This document shows, one piece after another, positions 1 to 12,611 of a stretch of 64,000 nucleotides of DNA. Positions within the stretch are counted from its first letter, which is position 1; each line of letters begins with the position of its first letter. A program made the translations under genes and the position numbers. Source of the DNA: Stichopus chloronotus (taxonomy: Eukaryota; Echinodermata; Holothuroidea; Aspidochirotida; Stichopodidae); the NCBI GenBank assembly GCA_021234535.1, contig CM037843.1, positions 25,761,911 through 25,825,910 on the forward strand. The letters are read 5' to 3'. The notes under the pieces are model-generated. The model had not been told where the DNA came from. It searched no databases and saw only the letters and a program-made list of their open reading frames with translations.

Positions 1-149
1 GCTGTATAGTTTAATGCTCAATGCTGTTGAGGTCCTGGCTTTGTTTCAAGGTGATGTACAGTTCATCATCAACAAAAAAAAAAGCTGCATGGTATGCGGT
101 CCTAATTTAGAACACAGCCGACAAGACCAATGACCTAGATACACATGCA

Positions 150-930
150 AACTAAGCTTCCGGTCCTGAGATTCCATGTGGACATGATGGTCACAAGTTG
201 ACCCTTGTTGTCCCAATCGGCCTCTGGCAAATTGCATTAAATATCGGACACCACAACACATAAATAACAGATATGGGGTCAGTCCAAGCTGCCCTTCTTG
301 AGATATCGTGTATAAAATGTTTTCATAATTTGATCCCTGTAGACACCAAATGACCTTTGACCTCCATCAAAAGCAATAGTCGTGTTGCACTCCATAAGGT
401 ACATCTACATGCCAGATATGCGATCTGTTCAACTTCCCTTTTCGAGATATATTTACAGGGTTTCTACTATTTGATCCCTATTGACATCAAATGACCTTTG
501 ACTCCCACCAAAAGCAACAGACTTGTTGTTCTCAGTAGGGTACATGATGCCACATAGATCTGTTCAACTTTCTCTTCTTGAGATATTGCTTAAAACGTTT
601 TACTATGTGACCCCTGTCGACACCGAATGACCTTTCAATTTCACCAACAACAATACGTCCCTTATCAATATGGTACACCTACAGATGTAAGACCTATCCA
701 TGTTTCCATTCTTAAGGTATGTGTTTGCAAGGGTGTTACTATTTGACCCCTTTTAGACCCCAGATGACTTTTGACCTCCACAGGCAACTCCAGATTTGTA
801 AGTTAAGACGGTCCACAAACATACCAAATATGAGGCGTGTCCAAGCTTGATACTTCTTGAGATATTGTTAGTACAAGACAGGCATCGCAAACATATATAC
901 ACACACTCTCACACACACACACATGCATAA
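150..930 (+). repeat. DR1-containing tandem array with CA-rich tail (composite element copy)
   Basis: Degenerate units of about 138 bp repeat here. The landmark TGACCTTTGACC or a near match begins at about 351, 492, 628 and 765, giving spacings of 141, 136 and 137 bases. Each unit also carries AAGCTT-like text, a CTTCTTGAGATAT block and TTTGACCCCTGTTGACCCC-like text. The array runs into ACAAGACAGGCATCGCAAACA and a CA-rich tract (about 895-925). The same order occurs in the copies near 27.2, 45.2 and 60.3 kb. Spacing and shared motifs are seen directly; element status is inferred. Confidence 0.7.
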
Positions 931-1788
931 GCATGATGAAAACTTGATTACAGTTTCGTTGAAACAAAAAACTATCGTATCCCTTCCCTATTAGAGTTAC
1001 TCGAGTCAAGTATATGTAACCGAGAGGTGCCCAAAAGATGGTACTTGGCACCTTAAAGTTAGAGATACTGAGTCACAGCCCTAGAAATAAAGAAGATCCT
1101 CAAATCCAGGCTTCATTCCGTGTATAATGTTTCTTATTTCGTATTCACAATACACCTCTTCGTTCTGTCATCTACCCCTTTTATCTCCTACCTCTCACAT
1201 CATATATCGCGGTATCTTTCTCATATATATAGGGCCTACGCTGCACATGATATAACTGTCTCGTATATATACCGTATATCTCGAATGCATGTCTCGCATG
1301 TAGTTCACGCCACGTTGCAGTACGGGAACTTAGCAGTATCCAATTTAAGGAAGTGTGGATTGTATTTACATAATGTGTCGGGTGTCGGTTAATTGTTTCT
1401 TTTTAACAGTATATCAATGTCCTTTAATTAGAGCATGATTTTAAAGGACATCTACACACATAGTGGAGGTGCCCTCTATCAGCAGCCAGTTACCTATAGG
1501 AAAGGAATATGAACCCTGAATACATCTGAATAGTGTGCTGTGAACAAGCAATATCATTAATTTAACGTATCATCTATATATACGAGGTACATCAAAAGAA
1601 TTCACTTGACCAAAATTCATCTGCTAAATTCCATCACTCTTTCAGCCCGGTAAAACAGCACAAACACACATTCTCTGCCAAAAAAGAGACGACACCTAAA
1701 ACTTACTACCTGAGCAACCGTTACGGCCAAGAGCCGTTCAAATTAATGGTTTCGGATGACGCATCGATCCCCTCGTGGTCGTGTCATT

Positions 1789-1795
1789 TACACAC

Positions 1796-1844
<49 letters not shown>

Positions 1845-1857
1845 CACACACACACAA
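1789..1857. repeat. (CA)n microsatellite
   Basis: An almost pure CA dinucleotide tract, broken by a few CG steps. An open frame on the opposite strand through it encodes a Val/Cys run and is an artefact. Confidence 0.95.
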
Positions 1858-2244
1858 AATATATGATATTACAACATAGCAAACGACCATAAATATAAAC
1901 AATTCTACTACATCATATGATATATAGTATATATAATGCACCAGCTCTGTAAACAGAGACCAAAGTTGGATAAATTCAGATTGTCACTGTTTACAGATCA
2001 AAGGTCTCCATAAATTAATTGACGGACGTGGTTGAAGTAGACAGAGGTCTGGGTGAACTTGCACCTACCAGCAGCCGTGATGGAGTACCGTGAATATTAT
2101 TATTAACGTGAAAGGAACAGTGAATAATGGATCCGATGTGTGGCACAAAATATGGTATTTTCAAGGGAGGATGGGACGGTTGTGAGAAAGACTGTGCGAT
2201 CCTCCAGCAACTGAGCCATAAATATTCATTAGGCGTACTTAAAC

Positions 2245-2416
2245 ATCAGCCAATCCTCACATGATATCATACATGTTTATCACTTCTCGAGAGGTACCAA
2301 CCCCAACCAGTAACCATTATGGTATATCTGGCTCTCACGTCATGTTCTATCATGTAGAAAAGGTCTTCTCCAGATATGACTTTAGCACATTATGGAAATT
2401 CTGTCAGGACTAGGTG
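2245..2416 (-). repeat. 170-bp interspersed repeat, copy C
   Basis: The reverse complement matches two copies near 16.2 and 16.6 kb. Shared blocks are cctagtcc, acagaatttccataat, acatgattgaacatgacgtga, tctcgagaag, gataaacatgtatgatatca and tgtgaggattggctg. There is no coding potential. The family is unknown to me; a SINE or MITE is possible. Confidence 0.7.
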
Positions 2417-3453
2417 TAAACATTATGCGTATAGAAATTGACCGGAAGATTTAGGTTGCAGGGATCTTCAGACTGTAGGACACGGGTTGAATTGAGAGGA
2501 ATCAATTCTTAACAATATAATGAGTCACGTGATATACGACTCTTTGCAAAACTTTCCTACTGTTAGTGTCTACTCAGGATCTTCTGCGTTATAAAAATTC
2601 AATCAGATGGAGAACGCAAGGAAAATTTAGAAAGGCTTTCTCATGGCAATTAACAATCCCCCTTTAAACGTGATATTGGAATAGGAAAAATCTTCATGAG
2701 GCTTTTGCATTAGAGAGGCACCTTTTTTGCGTAACATTCAGAAGAACAAAACGGCTGAAATCAGCGCACTTCAGGGTTACAAACGGGGATATCTCCTTGA
2801 ATTTATTAACAATTGTACTACTCTCCGTGCAATTTTCACGTACTTTTCCAGCGGGGGAACTTGTACCCGTTATCTAGCCTATGTTGTATCATTGACTCGT
2901 AGGCCGATATCATAGGGCGCGGTAAATGAAAGAGTACGTGACGAATTAAACAACGATAAATTAAGCACCTTCCAATCTTGTGGCTTTGTGGAACAAACAG
3001 ATCAAAATTAATTGAACTTTTCGAGGTTCCCATAATCTGTATCAACAATTAAACTATATTGCCAACATGTTTCAGTGATAACAATTGTAATACAAATACA
3101 GACATGACATTGCAAAATGTGATACTCCGTGTAAACATGACTGTGCAACATTATGTACGGATGCTTCCAGGGTTCAGTCTTGTATAAATGCGACAAACAC
3201 CCCCCCCCCCTCCCCCGACCTATGTCGCTCAAAGCGATGAATAGGCTGTTTACCTGTATATATGAGACAGACAGACAGGTACTCATGAACTGCTGAAAAA
3301 AAAAGGCAGGAGACAGAACCACGGGAAGACAGGTGGACAGAGACAACAAGCCAAACATGCAGACAAACATATTAACACACATACGGACGAACAAACGGAG
3401 GGACAGATAGACAAGTGTACGAGATATATAGCTGAAATAGGTAATACACTTAC

Positions 3454-3766
3454 TCCCAAAATTCAACTGTAGAAGATACCCTCAAGCTTGGATCAATGCA
3501 TGTTGCGTTTCCAAATTCAGTGATGTCACTCGTCGGCAACGTGGCGCTGACCTCTGTGGTAATATCATCACTTGTTACGTTCGTGCAATTTTTTAGTTGG
3601 TCCACTCCGGGGATGAAACAGTATTCTGTGTTCCACTCGTTGTCACACTTGGACCACGGTACCACCGAGTTAAATGACATTATCATGTAATAAAGTGCCC
3701 AGGCCATGATCACGGTGTAGTAGGTATTCAGGAATGTTAATATAACCACGTTGGCGCCACCAATAC
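3454..3766 (-). CDS. SLC6-family transporter, third coding exon (TM3 and extracellular loop 2)
   Basis: The exon starts after ttgctttcaaag at 3767 and completes the split Gly of FKG|IGGANVV. TM3 follows with LNTYYTVIMAWALYYMIMSF; Tyr167 aligns with the substrate/Na+-site tyrosine of the family. Extracellular loop 2 carries PWSKCDNEWNTEYC, in which Cys191 and Cys200 match the conserved disulfide pair. Three N-glycosylation sequons (Asn210, Asn213, Asn237) are visible, as expected for this loop. The exon ends VEFW|E at donor GGA|gtaagt (phase 2), matching the conserved EFWER block before TM4. CDNxWNT resembles GABA/taurine/creatine-type members. Exons 1-3 together give 254 residues, about 40 percent of a usual SLC6 protein of 600-650 residues. 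TM4-TM12 were not found to the left, so the gene is cut by the window edge. Confidence 0.93.
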
Positions 3767-6700
3767 CTTTGAAAGCAAGAATCAGTACAGTGAATGGAGA
3801 AGCTCACAAGTCGAGAGTACGCGCGATGGCAAGACGAACTTCACTTTTGAAATAACATTAGTCAAAACAGTCTTACTTAGCTCTATGAGACATCAAAACG
3901 ATATCATAAATAACTGAGGCCGTTCTGACTAATTTAAGAACGTTGTCGTTCTATGGACCACTTACCACACCTCAACATAATATGACCCCAAATGTTTCGA
4001 CAAATTTCGGAACATACTCTAAATTAAGTACTTAATTTAAGTGATTACCGGTATTTACTCTGAAGTATCATTCTTGTCTTTACATATATGATTTATCTAT
4101 ATCAATGGAAAGTGCACATTGCTGTGAAGTGTACAGCGTTGACTGAGTTCAGTTCTTGCGATCAGTAGCGGATAGCTCGATCTGTATGTTACAACTGCAA
4201 AGGAAACAACTGTAGGTCAGCCTCCTGCATTCTGACACTTTAATTAAAAAAAAGAACAACTCCTTTTCGTAAATTTGTGTCCGTGCAAAGATTGACCTAT
4301 GTGAGACCACTTAACTCAGAATGTGCAAGGGACACTGTCTGTAGCAACTCCCAAGACAAACATTGATATTGAAGATGAGCAGACAGATCATAAGAAAGAC
4401 TGACTTACGAACCAATGGAAATGCGTCTATCTTTATAGCTTGTATCATTAATTTGCGATAATATGATCATTGATATCGCCAATGCATCAAAGATATGATT
4501 ATCTTGTCTAAATATCTCTTACTTGTTTGTTAATTTTTGTTTTTGTTTTGTTTTTTTTGTTTTTTTTGGGCATTATCTTTTATTTGCTTGATTCTACGCT
4601 ATCGCATAAATGAAGACAGTTGCAATTAAAAGTAAGCCATTTAAAGTGCACGCACGCTTCTCTGCCTTAACTGGTAAGTCCAAAGAAGAATGGAATTACG
4701 GAATTTCTTATCCCTTAAACATCATCTAACCGTTTGTCTCCAACACAATGAAAGTGATGCTCTGTTCCCTCCATCCCCCCCCCCCCCACACACACGCACA
4801 TTAAAATACAAGCAGTATCTACAACCCTTTTTGTTTTTTATTCAGCTCATTCCTTCTTTTTTTCTTGCCGATGGTAATCCGTATCTACATGCTAAGAGAC
4901 ATTGTTGTGAATACCCTATAGTAATAAAGTTTTGTTATCATGCCTATTTACCTTTTTGAAATTAAATGTGTTTGTTTTTTTTTTTTGTTTTTTTAGTCTT
5001 TTGTATTTTTTTTCTTGTAATTTAGTCTGATCTGTAATCATGACTGAGTTTCAAGCGTAGCAAAAAAAATTCAAATTCAATGAACTCAACAAACAGTGAA
5101 AATTGTTACTACTGTCCCTGTATGTGTCATTAACCAATAATGGGACCAATAATGGCCAATTAGCATACTTTGAACGGTTTGAGGCAATTTGGTAGTTTTC
5201 GTTTATCGAAAAGTGTTCATCTTAATGACGCCAAGAAATCAAGAAAAACAGCGTGTATTGCGAGAAAGTTTTTCACATCATGAGGAAGATAGAATCAACT
5301 GTTTAGACGAGAAATACACACGGTAACATTAAAAAGAAAAAGAAAATAAAATCCTGTACTATCTACGGTACTTTTTCATTTCACATGTCGTCTTAAGTTT
5401 GTATTAGTCTCCGTATAACGATGAAAGTCTATACTGTAAGCATCTCACTTAGGCCTTGCTCGCACAGCGGGTCTTTAATTTCGTAAGAGAAGATTGTGTC
5501 GGAAAACATGTCTTTTTACTGCACATCACAGTCGACTTTGACCGAAAGACATGACTTCTCGTGAGCAGTGTAAAACATAAAGGTCACAAGTGATGTAACT
5601 GCACACTATATAACGATAACTGATAAGAGATAGTATACTTCGCAAATAAAATGTACAACATGAGATAAATCATACTGATATTAAATTATGTAAACTGTTC
5701 GAATTATTTTACGAACCAGTAATGAGTTACCCCTCATCGAGTCTTTTTTTTTTGTCTGGACTTCAACCACGTTTTGCGTCAAGAAGTAAATAAAAACGGT
5801 CCTATGAATGCACGATATAGTATCGAAAGAAATGTCAAAAGATTTGATAAGCACGTTCAGAAAGAAACAAAATGGAGTCTGCATTCTCCACAAACATCTG
5901 GTGACGTTGCATCAGCGTCCATACATGACACGGCATCGTCAAGTAACGATTATTTCATAGGCCAACATTAATGCACCTGGATAATTATCTGCTACCTGGT
6001 GCTGCGCGAATAATATGTACCTGTGCTCTTGACGGCACTGACGCCAAAGAGCTCTTCAAAGAAACGGGAGGTGGGTCAAACATAGACTATGCAGCCTTCA
6101 TTTCAGAACACATAACACATTTCGCAGTTGGGTCTAACGTCGGCATGAGTTACTGTAAAGATAGGTAGGTAGGCTACCCATAACTGACCTTTTTGCACAA
6201 ATGTCGTAGGTGCACTGAAAGGAGTGGCGAATATGTTAATCACTTCGGACCATAAGGAGGTTTCGGCCCACGAATACAGTACATGGGGTTGTATTCATTG
6301 CATTGCATGTATGAACCGCGTAATACGTCGTTGGATATGAAATTGATACATAACTGAGGCAGCAACATTCACATTAAAGTTCCCGAAAATCGGCAAAGAA
6401 AGAGCGTCCCCACCCTTTGGTACGGTGCACTTTCAATTACATACAGTGACGTATTACAAGTATACGCTTTTCACATCTCCTGAAATTCGTCGTCTGTAGA
6501 CAATTCGCCATTCGCACATTACCAGACCCCCAAAGATATATCAATAAATTATGAAATGCCACTCGACCACTGTTATGAAACAGTCTAAGACCGTCTGTAT
6601 AGCACATCAAACATGGACAGAATATTGTGCAAAAACAATCACAAACGCATGCAGCATAACGATGAACCCTTATCGTAAAAAATAAATCAGAAATAAAAGA

Positions 6701-8407
6701 AATGCAGGCACGACCACCGACGGTGGAGGAGCTACTAAGCAGCTGACCAAATTTTATTCTAACGACACACACTGTACATAGCACACAGCATACATTTATA
6801 CATAATATATATGAAGAGGTTGTAACTCACAGTCCAAACTGATCAGTCAGCCGTTGGAATGACAACATAGGAATTTCATGATCGGTGGCATTTAATTTGG
6901 AACCTAGTCGTCTTTTTTAACTTGCCCTTGTTGGAAAATTCAAGTTTAAGATGACGTGGAGGTATGTCGATTAATCATGGAATGTACAAAGAAGCAGCTT
7001 TCATCGTAGAATGTGTGAGACTTATACGGTATTATACGTGGTGAACGAAGGGCATGTGTCTTCATAACTCCTAATTGCACGTGCATCTTCTCTCATTTGT
7101 TGATTTACTGATCTTCCAAGTGTTGGATACATGGAAGGGTAGATGAAGCCATTTTACAAAGTTCGACAAACCTTTGAGACAGGACTTTGGGATAATGTTG
7201 GCAATACTCTGCAGCTAAGTATATGTGAAGCAAAACGTCGGATGGGGAGGGGGGGGGGGGGTGCTCATACAGCCATCTCACAATTTGCATGTGCTCTGTA
7301 TTAATGTTTCATTTTATGTCTTTAAGTAATTTATGCTACATGTGGGAAACATAAAGCATAACAATTGTTAAACAGGGAGACGAAGGGCCAGTTTTTCCTA
7401 TTGATCAAAGACTAATGGTAAATTTTGAGACTTCAATTCTAGATTTGGCTTGTGTTAAAACATGGAAATCCTTTCCTGTCGATAAACCACGCCCATAGCA
7501 TTGAGGTTTTTGTGTATAGTCAAGTGGAAGTCAACGAATGCGCAGTTATCTGGGCCGAGGGGAGAAAGGGATGCATGGGGAGATTGAGGTGTTGAGGGGA
7601 GGGGGTTGGTACAAAGCAAAGAGAAACGCTTGCACAAACTGCAGCTGTGCATGCTGTTCTAAGCGAAGCTTCATTACACTCGCGCGAGAGAGCCTTACAG
7701 AGTGCATGTGACTTATAGAAACCAGTTGTGCGATCAATTTAGTGCATAGTTTGTAACTTCATTTCAGTCTTTCATCATAAAATTAACCACTGGACAATTC
7801 TACAGGTGCATTAATTCAGGTAGGAAAAAACGAGTGATTAAAGGAAGCTTGGGCAAGCTTATAAGGATAATCACCTTTCAAGAAAAAAACAAACAAAAAC
7901 AAATTAGAAAAGACTGGCTCAGCTACTGCAGAGTCTTCCAATATGTTTCATTACTGTGTTCATTACTCGGCAAGGGCTGGCAGACTTAAATGCAAATTTA
8001 AGTAAGGTAACTGCCAGGTGTTAACTTCACGCACATATTGCATACCTACAGAAAAATAAACTGCACGTGTATATGGCTATATGATACCACGTTGGCACAT
8101 CATGTATATGTATAACCTCACGGAAATTTCAGCTCATTTTCTGTATGTTCAAACAATATTTCATCATCTTTTTGGGCACACGATACTTCAAATAACTGAT
8201 TGAGAGAGATACATAAGTGGCACGCCTCATTGGCCCTTGATCCCAATACATCCGTCCCGTGAGTGAAAATTCAGCATCGAAATTACTAACATACTTTGTG
8301 GGTGAACTATAATGCATTTGTGGGTGAACTGTGATGCACGTGTTCTAGATGGGTTTTTACATGAAAGAAAGATCCATTGGGAACATCAAACAAGAGAATA
8401 TACAGAC
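3767..8407. other. SLC6 intron 2 (about 4.6 kb)
   Basis: This is the intron between the exons at 8408-8539 and 3454-3766. It is A+T-rich with T-rich tracts around 4530-4570 and 4970-5010, a C13 run at 4775-4787 and a G13 run at 7249-7261. A perfect 18-bp palindrome (aaattaagtacttaattt) lies at 4021-4038. Two short abutting open frames at 5774-6168 have no recognizable domain. I see nothing else to annotate. Confidence 0.6.
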
Positions 8408-8539
8408 CTTTGAATAGAGGAACCGTGTTCCATGACGTCACACCTCCTTGTGACGTAAACTGTCCAAATCCGATCTCTAAGATCAGTAATGGAATGCCAC
8501 CGAGACCAAGGCATAGAAAGTACGGTATAAGAAAAGCCC
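8408..8539 (-). CDS. SLC6-family transporter, second coding exon (end of TM1, TM2)
   Basis: This 132-bp exon was found by looking for the missing TM2 between the two neighbouring SLC6 exons. The acceptor is a strong pyrimidine tract ending ttcctcag at 8540. Read in phase 1, it gives GAFLIPYFLCLGLGGIPLLI, then LEIGFGQFTSQGG and WNTVPLFKG. These are the conserved GAFLIPY, IPL..LE and GQ(F/Y)TSQGG blocks of SLC6 TM2 and intracellular loop 1. It ends in phase 1 at TTCAAAG|gtctgt; that donor is weaker than the others. A phase-1 exon of about this size covering TM2 is usual in animal SLC6 genes. It encodes residues 107-151 of the joined protein, and reading frames on both sides join exactly. No stop or frameshift is seen. 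Confidence 0.93.
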
Positions 8540-9849
8540 CTGAGGAAGTGAAAAAAAAATGAGGTAAATAAGTGGGGGGTATAGAGACTTACGTTACACA
8601 AAAACTGTCATAATTGTGCATCACATGCAAATGACCCCACATTGTTACAATGGAACGTTCCAAGATGCATGATATGCATGCGATGGTCGTGGCGTTCGTA
8701 CGCCCGTAAAATGGGGAATGTAGCAATGATTTTCGGCAGGGATACCCTATACGGTTTCACATGGTTTTCTTTTCTTTGAAGGGGAGATCATATATATATA
8801 TATATATAGCTTTTTACAACTATACGAAATATAGCCAGTCTCTTGGTGCACTTTTGACATTGCAGGAATAACAGCACATCCTGCTCTAATCTTAGTTTGT
8901 AAGTGCCCTGGGGAGGATACTCACGAAGACATTGGACTGATGTTTGAAAGCAAAATAAAAAAAAGGGAAGAAAAACAATATAAAAGTCTTGAAACAGCCT
9001 GACCGTTTTAGACTGCCATTGTTGATCAGGTGGTGTAAGACTCTCAAACACTGACCTCAAAGATCTAAAATTATACTTCTAAACACCCCTTAACGATGAT
9101 TTTGCGAAACTAAAACTGGAAACGCACGTTTATGTTCGACATAGTGGCCAAATTTAAAGGGCTACGCGTCCGAAAAGTGAGGAAGGTGTCCATCTTAACA
9201 TTCCAGCGGAATCGCTCACAAAACCTGGCCCTACTTGCACACAACGTACTCTTTATCTATGGCATGCTACTATTATTATTTCATAGCGACACATATTCGA
9301 CGCACGAGCTAGTAGATATTCACGCGCGAGAGAGTATACAGGTACCGCTTAAGGGAGGAAGTGCTTTAAGTCTGGTAGTTAACGGACCCTCACTTATCGG
9401 GCACATGGCCCTTGAACTAACGTTAGCATGGACGGTTACGTCCCATGCATTAACCCTGTAGGAATGTCTCCAGATTGTTACAGAATCATAGGAAACACGA
9501 CGAGGAAACGAACAAGGTGGTGTCAATTTTTAAAGCAAAATTGAGAGCATCTTTCCCGTTTTCTTCACGTATTTCTTTATTTTGTATTTGCTTTTTTTTT
9601 TTCTTTTTTTTTGTCCTGTTAATCTACAGAATATTTTTACAATGTGTATAAGTGTGCAAAACAATCACCATTTGTTAAAAAAAAACCCAAAACAGTGAGT
9701 ATGACTTGCGGTGCGCACGCGAATAAACGACGGTGGTAAACCCTTCCAATTAACCACGGGAGACATGTTCACATTCCGTACGCGTTTCAAGCAGCGCTTT
9801 ATTGCACCGTACAGACATGGACCTGATATAGCTAAGAGGCAAACTATGT

Positions 9850-10480
9850 TTAAAGGGGAAATCAGGGTTTGACTGAGAAAATTCACCTTTAGTTTATTTT
9901 TCTTTCTAAACTGATTGTTAACCGAAATATAGAGACGTTGGGGGAGGTGTTTGAAGGTAGAAGAAAAGGTAATTATTGCGTTAATTACTGTTAAATGAGA
10001 ACTCTTAATATTTGTCAGGTACAAAAAATAAACGTTCATGTACAAGACAAGACAGCCTCCTCTAAACGATGACCAATCACAGCGTAAGACTGAGATGACG
10101 TTATATGAATAAACATAACCGAATGTTTACGGTTCCCATGCTGTTCGTGCATTGCGCAATGCTAAGTAAACACGCGTTTAGTGTTAGTTGATGATACATA
10201 CAGCACACGTAGGCTACGTATGAAACTGTTCAGCGACATCTCCTCATACCTTGAAAAGGCGATAGTTAATTGAATATTCATATTTGATTCGATGAATATG
10301 GATGTTACAGACTTTCGGAGTTCTCCACCGATTTTTTTGCGAATTTGACTCGTTTCTCGAAATTGTCCACATGTTTTGAGATAATCTTGATCATGTTTGT
10401 TAGTTATAACTCACTGTACGGTACCGGTGGGGAATTGTAGAGAAATAAATTGTGAAAATTAACCCTGATTTCCCCTTTAA
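9850..10480. mobile_element. TTAA-flanked MITE-like element with 20-bp perfect terminal inverted repeats
   Basis: The left end reads ttaaaggggaaatcagggtt (9850-9869), and the right end is its exact reverse complement (10461-10480). If TTAA is the duplicated target, the element proper is AGGGGAAATC...GATTTCCCCT, about 623 bp. The interior has no transposase-like frame, so it would be non-autonomous. Three more elements with the same TTAA-AGGG/CCCT ends occur in the window. The TTAAAGG terminus resembles that of T2-type MITEs described in Xenopus; that link is from memory. Confidence 0.7.
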
Positions 10481-12126
10481 CAAGTATGGTACAGGATATA
10501 TGTAATTCATATCCCGGCAAAAAACTTCCCAACATAGCAGAACTTAATGGCACTTGATTCATACTGCATAGATTCATAGAACACATGAAATGTTCAAAAC
10601 AAAATTTTTGCCATGATTCACAAATCCGTCGTAGGTGGGATTTTGATGAAACAACTTGGTATGGTGGGGTGGTAAACATGTTACAAAAATAGATACACAT
10701 CGTATCGATGCAACGATATTAGCAGGCAAATCGTACAATTGGAAAACATCAGCAAGCCACTCCATATCACACAAAAACCTTATGTTGGGTCAAAACTTCA
10801 TCGAATTTGTGTCATCATACCACTCGCTTCGTGTGGTTCTATGACACTGGTACCCTGAAGTGGTAGGTTGAGGTTGCGATAGAACCAATATAGACTCCTC
10901 ATTTATCCCACTTTGTATTAAATTCTAAAAGTTGAATTTTGAACGTAACGAGAGTGAACCTTGACACACTGGGAAATGTCACATGTTTCATCCTTTCAAC
11001 CCATTTCCTCTATTATTTCAACCTTCTTTCAGCTCTTACTTCTTGTTTTGTCAGTGTAGCTATACTTCTTGTTTCTTACTTTATACATTGTACTTGTGCA
11101 ATGTTGTCTGCCTTATTTTTTTTACGAGCGAGAATTCACCCACCCCCGTGGGTTTAATAAAGTCGATCTTGTCTTACATTTCAATGACGTATCTTGAGCG
11201 TAACCCCATACTAAGTCATGTTGTAATAAAACATGAATGTGCAGGCCTACCATGGAATTCCAACAGAGCGACTGAGATGGATATGCAACGGTGTCGTCCT
11301 TGACGTGATCGAACCAGACGATACGTCACACCATAAGTGACTCGCTGCTTTTTGTTCCGATCGAACAGTCGATGTTTTGTACGAAAGTCGACGTTTGTTT
11401 TCGCGACGAGCTGTCTCTAAACACGCTGACAGATCACTTTGGCAGGTTTGATATCAAAGAATTTGACGGCTGCTTAGTACCTCGCAAAGACGTACGAGAC
11501 GGTTAGTGAGTGTTTGTAAATTGCTTCATTGAGCATGGAAAAAGAACAAAGTGTTTCCTAGGGTAAATTATTCCCTTTAAGTTTTAAGTAAAACCCCCCT
11601 CCATGCCACCCCCTCACCCCTGTCTGGGCACACAAGTATGTATGAATCGCCCTATAAGTGCAGGTAGTATATACCGATTTACAATTGTCGACAGCACCCA
11701 TGTTTCCCAAGAAGTAAAGCAAAAGTCAGAGGGTAGCCTACACACACAAAGATGTATTGGTATAACCGATGTTACTTTATATAAAACAGCCGGCCTATAT
11801 ACCCAACCTATAGTCTCACTTGTTCAATTTTCTCTTCTCTAGCATCCAGTACGAAAAAGACTATCAAACGGTGGAAATATTTCCCGTGTAAGTACACACC
11901 CATGGTCTGAATACGAGACACTTCAGTTGATGTGAAGTGTTGCAGAGGTCAATATCAAGTTTTAGATATAATTCTAGCAGAAATATGGGCTCAACATATA
12001 CTCATATCATTTGTACCGTTTAATAAAACGTACCCTTGAGTTCGATATATAAAAATATCAAAAGATATCCAAGACAAACATCTGAGACAATCAGGTTGAA
12101 ATCAGGGCACCCGCGGTGGTAATAGT

Positions 12127-12611
12127 GGCTTTGGGGAACGTGTATGGAAATAGAAACGGAAAATATTACATCATATACCCAACAACTGTCACAATTTCGA
12201 ATACCATGCTGACGATATGAAAATGTGTTGTGCCCATATGAGACGAGGTTTGCATAGTCATATCGTACGTTTGAAATAATAGGGAGCTGTCGATTGACAT
12301 GTCCACTAGTCGACTGCTATGATTGTTACGTCATTTTTGAGCCTATGCGCATGCGTCACGTCGTCTCCCTCGTCGACGTGACACATGCGCATAGGCTAAA
12401 AAATGACGTAGCATTCGTAGCAGTCGACTAGTGAACGTGTCAATCGAAAGCTCCCTATTATTTCAAACGTACGATATGACTATGCAAACCGCGTCTCATA
12501 TGGGCACAATACATTTTCACATCGTCAGCATGGTATTCGAAATTGTGACAGTTGTTGGGTATATGCATGTAATATTTTCCGTTTCTATTTCCATACACGT
12601 TCCCCAAAGCC
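12127..12611. repeat. Large near-perfect palindrome (inverted repeat arms of about 240 bp)
   Basis: The left arm begins ggctttggggaacgtgtatg and runs to about 12363. The right arm (about 12372-12611) is its reverse complement with about a dozen differences, so arm identity is about 95 percent. The centre is a spacer of roughly ten bases (tctccctcgt) between gtcacgtcg and cgacgtgac. Open frames on both strands mirror each other because of the symmetry and are not genes. It could be a foldback element, a MITE, or a recent inverted duplication. Confidence 0.9.

Larger units (their letters stand above)
1..3453. other. Presumed SLC6 intron 3, repeat-rich, no exon seen
   Basis: This stretch lies downstream of SLC6 exon 3 on the minus strand. 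A by-eye search for the TM4 exon (conserved WKGVK.TGK block) gave nothing convincing. It holds a degenerate tandem array at about 150-870, a CA microsatellite, one copy of a 170-bp interspersed repeat near 2245-2416, and a C11 run at 3200-3210. The open frames here are short and have no recognizable domain. Confidence 0.5.

Noticed and set aside
1738..1941. Cys/Val-rich open frame on the minus strand
   Set aside because: It is the CA microsatellite read in one frame, with no domain.
1..3453. SLC6 exon 4 (TM4) in the left-edge region
   Set aside because: I searched the minus strand by eye for the WKGVK.TGK block and found no match, so no exon is reported. A translated search would be decisive.
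3008..3466. 152-codon minus-strand open frame next to SLC6 exon 3
   Set aside because: It begins inside the exon in a different frame and continues into the intron; the Cys/Leu/Val/Arg-rich text reflects intronic repeats and a C run.
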